DNA of 64,000 nucleotides, taken from positions 2,046,001 to 2,110,000 of the forward strand of contig NZ_JBDFMM010000001.1 of NCBI RefSeq assembly GCF_047238265.1. Reading direction: 5' to 3'. This document shows, in pieces, positions 60,076-64,000 of the stretch (within the stretch, counting starts at the first letter, position 1; every line of letters begins with the position of its first letter). The notes under the pieces were generated by a model. That model saw nothing but the letters and a program-made list of their open reading frames with translations, was not told the DNA's origin and did not search any database. Position numbers and translations under genes: made by a program. The DNA comes from Paenibacillus_F sp047238265 (GTDB taxonomy: Bacteria > Bacillota > Bacilli > Paenibacillales > NBRC-103111).

Positions 60076-62531
60076 TGGGAGCCTTTGGCGGATTTGTATT
60101 GACGAACAAAGGGCGTAATTTACAAGCTAAAGCCCAAGTAGGCGTAACGCTGAACTATACCCGGATGGGAGTAGGGGACGGGCAGCTCGGCGGGCAGTCC
60201 ATTCCGGCATTGACAAAGCTGATCGGCGAGAAGAAATCTTTAGCGATTTCCAAGCTGAAAATTCAAACCCATGGCCGTGCGGTCATCGGGGCCGTTCTGT
60301 CCAACCAGGATGTGACAACCGGCTTTTATTTCCGGGAAATCGGCATCTATGCACAAGACCCGGACGAGGGAGAAATCCTTTACTGCTACGGCAACGCAGG
60401 TAGTAATGCGGAATATATTCCGCCTGTTGGCGGCGCGGACATCATCGAGAAGTCCATCGACGCGATCGTGGTTGTGGGCAATGCGGCGAATGTGACGGCA
60501 ACCATAGACAGTTCCCTCGTTTATGCGACTCAAGGCGATCTTCATGATGCCGAAGACCGGTCCAAAAAATATACGGATGATCGTATCGCGGCAATCGACA
60601 TAACGCTAAGCGGCGAGGAAATTTTAACCGAGTTGAAAAAAGTGGACGGATCCGGCAGCGGGCTTGATGCCGATTTCCTCCAAGGAAAATCTTCTTCGGC
60701 TTTTATTGAGAAGGCAACGGACGGAACGATCAAAGGTCCGATTGTCGTCGATACGACTAACCAGACCGGCAAGCAAGTCTCTGTTAACGCATGGGGCGAT
60801 TTAAGTGCCAGCAGCGGCGGGCAGACCGTATGGGGGAATAACTGTTACGTGGATCAAGGGGGAAAACACCGCTATTCCAATACCCATGCCACTCTCGGAG
60901 CCACGGGTCTGCGGCTGAATTACGGAAATATCGAGTATTTTGACACCGGACGGATCGCCACAACTGCAGGGACTGAGTTTACTCCTGTTTGGAAAACGTT
61001 GGCTCCTGCTATATCCAGCAGTGCCAGAAGCGAGTTTTCTAAAGGGAATTTTACGGGTGATGGAGACGCGCTATCTTTATTTGGGGTGGGTCACGTCTAC
61101 CAAGCCTTATATCCCGAAGGAGCTTCCAAAGGAAGAAAAGGGTATGTCGGATATCCGGGAGCAGGCATCCATAATTTTCACATCGTGAATGAATACACGG
61201 ATGGCGGTATTAATTTAATCACCCAGCAAGGACAAATGGCTAAATGGAACGGCGATGAACTATTAACGCGGAAAACAACGGTAATCAGTGGAACAGACCT
61301 CAATAATATCAAACAAACCGGTTTTTATAATGGTGAAGGCTGCCCGAACGCACCTGGTGCAGGATGGTATTACTATGAGGTGATTTCACACACCTATGAT
61401 ACGAATTGGGTGAAGCAGACAGCTCATGACTTCAATACGGACAAAGTGTTTGTTCGAAGAGGGCAATCGAATGCCGGCGTAACGACCTGGTATCCATGGC
61501 GGCAAGTCGTAACAAATGAAACCGTTCGAGTAAATGGCGGGAAACTCGAGTATTGGAATGGAGGCGAATGGAAACCTGCCGGTCTGGGTGGAGCGGAGGG
61601 AGTGCCGGTTGGATTTTCCTCGGATTCCGTTTCATGGAGTAAATGGACGGCATGTAATACCGGTAGAAATACTTTTGCTACTTATAAAGACAAGCTTTAT
61701 TGCATTAATGGTTCCAATGTAAACAAGGTTGAACTTGCAGACATGTCACTTATCAAGAGCGTGCCTGTATCATCCGCTAATGGAATAGCAATTTTTAAAG
61801 AAAGGATTTATGTATATAGTACTTCTGGGAATTATTCAACAGCTGTATACGATTTAGAACTAAACTTGATATTTAAAAAGGAGATCGGGCTATCCTTTAT
61901 AGCAATTGCTGCAGCAAACGATGCTTTTTATGGAGTGGACAGCTATGGGAGTATTTCATACTTTGATCTGAATTTGAATTTAGTGCGGACAGTCCCTCGT
62001 ATTGGAGTTGAATTTTTTGAGGGGAAATTGATGGTCGGTCCCACGGGCCACATCTATTATGATTACTATTCATCTAATAGTTCACCTTATATGTACTATG
62101 TTAGGAAGATGGACGCTCGATTAAATGTAGTTACCCAATATGAGTTGGGCAATTACAATACGGATTGGGCGGTGACAGCAAAAGGCTCCATTGGATACGT
62201 TTATAAAAATAACTCTTGGTCCGATCAACCAATGTACATCGGTTATATCAGGCCGGACGGTTCAAAATATTCTTACAACACAGGCACTTCAGAAGTATCA
62301 AAATGTGGGGCTAGTACGGTTGCAGGTTTTTACACTTTTGTAAAGAACACCTTGGAGCATTATTCGGAAGATGCTGTTCATATAATGAGCGCTAGGTACA
62401 CTGTCTCAAACGCATCCAACTATTCGAGTATTACTCCTGACTCGTTAGGTGGGGTTCTTGTATTAAACAATAGTAACGGTAATGGTTATTTATACAGAAT
62501 TGTGACACGAATCAAATTTGAACAACCATAA
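60075..62531 (+). CDS. Tail fibre (receptor-binding) protein
   Basis: 818 residues. The N-terminal 150 (MGAFGGFVLTNKGRNLQAKAQVGVTLNYTRMGVGDG...GFYFREIGIYAQDP) is the conserved tail-collar type domain that attaches to the baseplate. The middle has a trimeric-fibre-like stretch and a pyocin-knob-like motif (LNNIKQTGFYNGEGCPNAPGAGWYYYEVISHTYDTNWVKQ, then FVRRGQSNAGVTTWYPWRQ). From about residue 520 the protein is a series of Tyr-rich strands typical of a beta-propeller (YKDKLYCINGSNVNKVEL, FKERIYVYSTSGNYSTAVYDLELNLIFKKEIG, FYGVDSYGSISYFDLNLNLVRT). Base composition falls sharply to AT-rich from about 61650, suggesting a swapped receptor-binding tip. Confidence 0.9.
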   Translation: MGAFGGFVLTNKGRNLQAKAQVGVTLNYTRMGVGDGQLGGQSIPALTKLIGEKKSLAISKLKIQTHGRAVIGAVLSNQDVTTGFYFREIGIYAQDPDEGEILYCYGNAGSNAEYIPPVGGADIIEKSIDAIVVVGNAANVTATIDSSLVYATQGDLHDAEDRSKKYTDDRIAAIDITLSGEEILTELKKVDGSGSGLDADFLQGKSSSAFIEKATDGTIKGPIVVDTTNQTGKQVSVNAWGDLSASSGGQTVWGNNCYVDQGGKHRYSNTHATLGATGLRLNYGNIEYFDTGRIATTAGTEFTPVWKTLAPAISSSARSEFSKGNFTGDGDALSLFGVGHVYQALYPEGASKGRKGYVGYPGAGIHNFHIVNEYTDGGINLITQQGQMAKWNGDELLTRKTTVISGTDLNNIKQTGFYNGEGCPNAPGAGWYYYEVISHTYDTNWVKQTAHDFNTDKVFVRRGQSNAGVTTWYPWRQVVTNETVRVNGGKLEYWNGGEWKPAGLGGAEGVPVGFSSDSVSWSKWTACNTGRNTFATYKDKLYCINGSNVNKVELADMSLIKSVPVSSANGIAIFKERIYVYSTSGNYSTAVYDLELNLIFKKEIGLSFIAIAAANDAFYGVDSYGSISYFDLNLNLVRTVPRIGVEFFEGKLMVGPTGHIYYDYYSSNSSPYMYYVRKMDARLNVVTQYELGNYNTDWAVTAKGSIGYVYKNNSWSDQPMYIGYIRPDGSKYSYNTGTSEVSKCGASTVAGFYTFVKNTLEHYSEDAVHIMSARYTVSNASNYSSITPDSLGGVLVLNNSNGNGYLYRIVTRIKFEQP

Positions 62532-62551
62532 ATGAGAACGAGGTGGAACCT

Positions 62552-62878
62552 ATGAAAGTATTTGTTAAATATATATCCGTACGTGAAGATAGAGCTCGAA
62601 TATCGCTTATAGATTACCGTCCCGACTTATTGACGGAAGAGGAACTGCAAGAGGGTATTGTAATTGATTATGAGGAAGTAAAAGAGGTTCCCTCAGGAAA
62701 AGAAGCGGTTATGTATGTAAATCCGCTGACAGGACTAGCCTGGCACGAACTCGAAGACAGACCGCTTTCTCAAGAAGAATTGATCCGATTTTTGCAAAAA
62801 GAGCTGGAAGAAGCAAAGGCTAATGCTTCCCGTATAGCTGATATCGAATTAGCGCTTGTTGAATTATTTTCTGCATAA
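62552..62878 (+). CDS. Small protein downstream of the fibre
   Basis: 108 residues from the ATG at 62552 (site GAACGAGGTGG). Acidic, with a C-terminal helix (SQEELIRFLQKELEEAKANASRIADIELALVELFSA) as in XkdW-like or tail-fibre-associated proteins of PBSX-type elements. AT-rich like the fibre tip, so the two may have moved together as a fibre plus accessory or chaperone. The exact role is unknown. Confidence 0.7.
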   Translation: MKVFVKYISVREDRARISLIDYRPDLLTEEELQEGIVIDYEEVKEVPSGKEAVMYVNPLTGLAWHELEDRPLSQEELIRFLQKELEEAKANASRIADIELALVELFSA

Positions 62879-62925
62879 AGGTGGGGCCTGTGGCCCCTTT
62901 TAAATTAATTTATGGAGGCGGCGTT

Positions 62926-63138
62926 ATGCTGATGGACGACTTTAAAATTCGTATTTTTGCGAATGCTTGCATCACAAGGTATAACAACAAACAAGGTATA
63001 ATTGAAGATATTGTAGACAGTTACAATTTAATAGTGGAGGACAAAAAGCGTATTCTTGATTATGTATATTCTAAACGTCCAGACATCAGCCGGGAAAATC
63101 AGGATCTTTCCCATCCCGAACACCAAACCGGCAGGTAA
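62926..63138 (+). CDS. Small phage-type protein of unknown function
   Basis: 70 residues from the ATG at 62926, behind ATGGAGGCGGCGTT. MDDFKIRIFANACITRYNNKQGIIEDIVDSYNLIVEDKKRILDYVYSKRPDIS is similar in size and position to XkdX-like proteins between fibre and lysis genes. No function is assigned. Confidence 0.65.
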   Translation: MLMDDFKIRIFANACITRYNNKQGIIEDIVDSYNLIVEDKKRILDYVYSKRPDISRENQDLSHPEHQTGR

Positions 63139-63171
63139 ACAGCCTGCCTATGACGGGAGGTGACGATAACG

Positions 63172-63573
63172 ATGGCCATCGCCCCTGAAAACTTCGGCGA
63201 GCATCTCGCAAGACTGAACATGGAAAGCCAGCAGTTCCGGGCGGATATCGAGGAGCTGAAGAGATGCGAGCAAAAAAACGAAGCCGATATCCGGCAGCTG
63301 TATGCCGGCCAGGCCAGGACAGAGACCCTGGTCGGTCAGGTGCTGACGAGATTTGACGGTTTCGAAACGAGGATGTTCAACGTGTTTCAGCAGATGACCA
63401 GAGACAACGCCGAACTGCTACAGCAGGTAACACGGGACGGCAGCTCTGAACGCCTGGAAGGACAGAAAGAAAGGACGAGCGCACAGCTGGCCTGGATGAG
63501 CTTCTCAAAATATGTAATCGCGGTTACGATTGCGGCCGTGATCGCGTATTTATTCAGCTTCATCCCGTTCTGA
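63172..63573 (+). CDS. XhlA-like membrane protein (lysis accessory)
   Basis: 133 residues from the ATG at 63172 (site GGGAGGTGACGATAACG); a GTG at 63160 is too close to the site. A coiled-coil (residues about 10-105) is followed by one C-terminal transmembrane helix (KYVIAVTIAAVIAYLFSFIPF), the layout of haemolysin XhlA, which cooperates with a holin. It directly precedes the amidase gene. Confidence 0.8.
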   Translation: MAIAPENFGEHLARLNMESQQFRADIEELKRCEQKNEADIRQLYAGQARTETLVGQVLTRFDGFETRMFNVFQQMTRDNAELLQQVTRDGSSERLEGQKERTSAQLAWMSFSKYVIAVTIAAVIAYLFSFIPF

Positions 63574-63641
63574 TTATACGGACACCGGCTCTCGGCTTAA
63601 CGGCTGAGGGCTTTTTCTATTTGGTAAGGAGGGTATGACCG

Positions 63642-64000
63642 ATGAAAAAACCAGTCATTGTCCTGGATCCCGGACACGGGATGAACGACCCGGGCGCAAT
63701 CGGCAGCGGATTAATGGAAAAAGAACTGACGCTGAAAATCGCGTCACGTATTGCGAATAAACTCAGGGGCATAGCGGATGTCCGCATGACACGGACGGAT
63801 GACATGGCTTTCGATACGGACAAGTCCGCCGATCTGAAAGCAAGATGCTCATTTGCCAACCGGCTTCAAGCCGATTATTTCGTTTCGGTCCACATCAACG
63901 CGGGCGGAGGTACGGGGTTTGAATCCTTCGTGTACAGCGGCACGGCTGCGGGTTCCCGGACTGAAGCCCTCCGTTCCGTCATTCACGCCAAGGTGGCGGC
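63642..64000 (+). CDS. N-acetylmuramoyl-L-alanine amidase (3' end outside window)
   Basis: The first 119 residues are visible, starting at ATG 63642 behind AAGGAGGGTATGACCG. Amidase_3 zinc site: DPGHGMNDPGAIG with the first His, the metal Glu in LMEKELTLKIASRI, and the third ligand in FVSVHINAG. It cleaves the amide between MurNAc and L-Ala; in this operon it is the endolysin for particle release. It continues past the right edge. Confidence 0.95.
   Translation, partial: MKKPVIVLDPGHGMNDPGAIGSGLMEKELTLKIASRIANKLRGIADVRMTRTDDMAFDTDKSADLKARCSFANRLQADYFVSVHINAGGGTGFESFVYSGTAAGSRTEALRSVIHAKVA

Noticed and set aside
50237..64000. Complete prophage
   Set aside because: No integrase, repressor, terminase, portal or capsid gene is visible upstream; only tail and lysis functions are seen.

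Overview
The window looks like the chromosome of a Gram-positive, GC-moderate, spore-forming bacterium of the Paenibacillus/Cohnella type. This rests on gene content: an Lpl-type sugar ABC transporter with a YesM/AraC two-component pair, an L,D-transpeptidase with a peptidoglycan-binding domain, an MHYT sensor kinase, a manganese catalase of the spore-coat type, strong AGGAGG ribosome sites and intrinsic terminators throughout. No rRNA or tRNA gene was seen.

Layout. (1) 1-13.8 kb is a carbohydrate-utilisation locus, all on the + strand: the end of a heparinase II/III-like lyase, a cupin, a GH29 alpha-L-fucosidase, a GH43-like five-bladed propeller protein, an SGNH esterase, two ABC permeases and a lipoprotein binding protein, an AraC-type response regulator with a YesM-type kinase, and a GH95 alpha-L-fucosidase. 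Together these suggest sensing, import and trimming of a fucose-bearing, probably acylated and uronate-containing glycan. (2) 13.8-28.1 kb holds housekeeping and envelope genes: manganese catalase, L,D-transpeptidase, two sensor kinase systems, a surface protein, an ankyrin lipoprotein, cysteine synthase, and a WYL regulator/SDR divergent pair separated by a (CCAACA)19 repeat. (3) 28.1-39.2 kb is an AT-richer accessory stretch: an Lsa-type ABC-F resistance gene behind a complete-looking leader-peptide attenuator, a decayed second ABC-F copy, a SufR-like regulator divergent from an MFS exporter and an IscA-like protein, two secreted proteins of unknown function, and decayed IS3 and IS5 copies. 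(4) 39.2-49.9 kb returns to core-type genes: a GHL10 glycosidase-like protein, flavohaemoglobin hmp, a Crp/Fnr regulator, a purine permease, LysR, DinB, aldehyde dehydrogenase and NUDIX. (5) 50.2 kb to the right edge is a P2-like contractile tail operon (sheath, tube, tail assembly chaperone with a -1 slippery site, tape measure, hub, spike, baseplate, fibre, lysis genes) with ordinary chromosomal genes and no capsid, portal or terminase upstream. This is the organisation expected of a phage-tail-like bacteriocin.

The most unusual signal is not a gene. Five otherwise well-preserved genes (cupin, AraC-type response regulator, surface protein, GNAT acetyltransferase, Crp/Fnr regulator) are broken by six one-base frameshifts. 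All six are the same event in the sense strand: an extra T inside an AGCT tetranucleotide, giving AGTCT. Removing that T restores a full reading frame each time. This is either a systematic consensus error at a modified AGCT site or the footprint of a site-specific mutational process; a sequence-only programmed frameshift is less likely.
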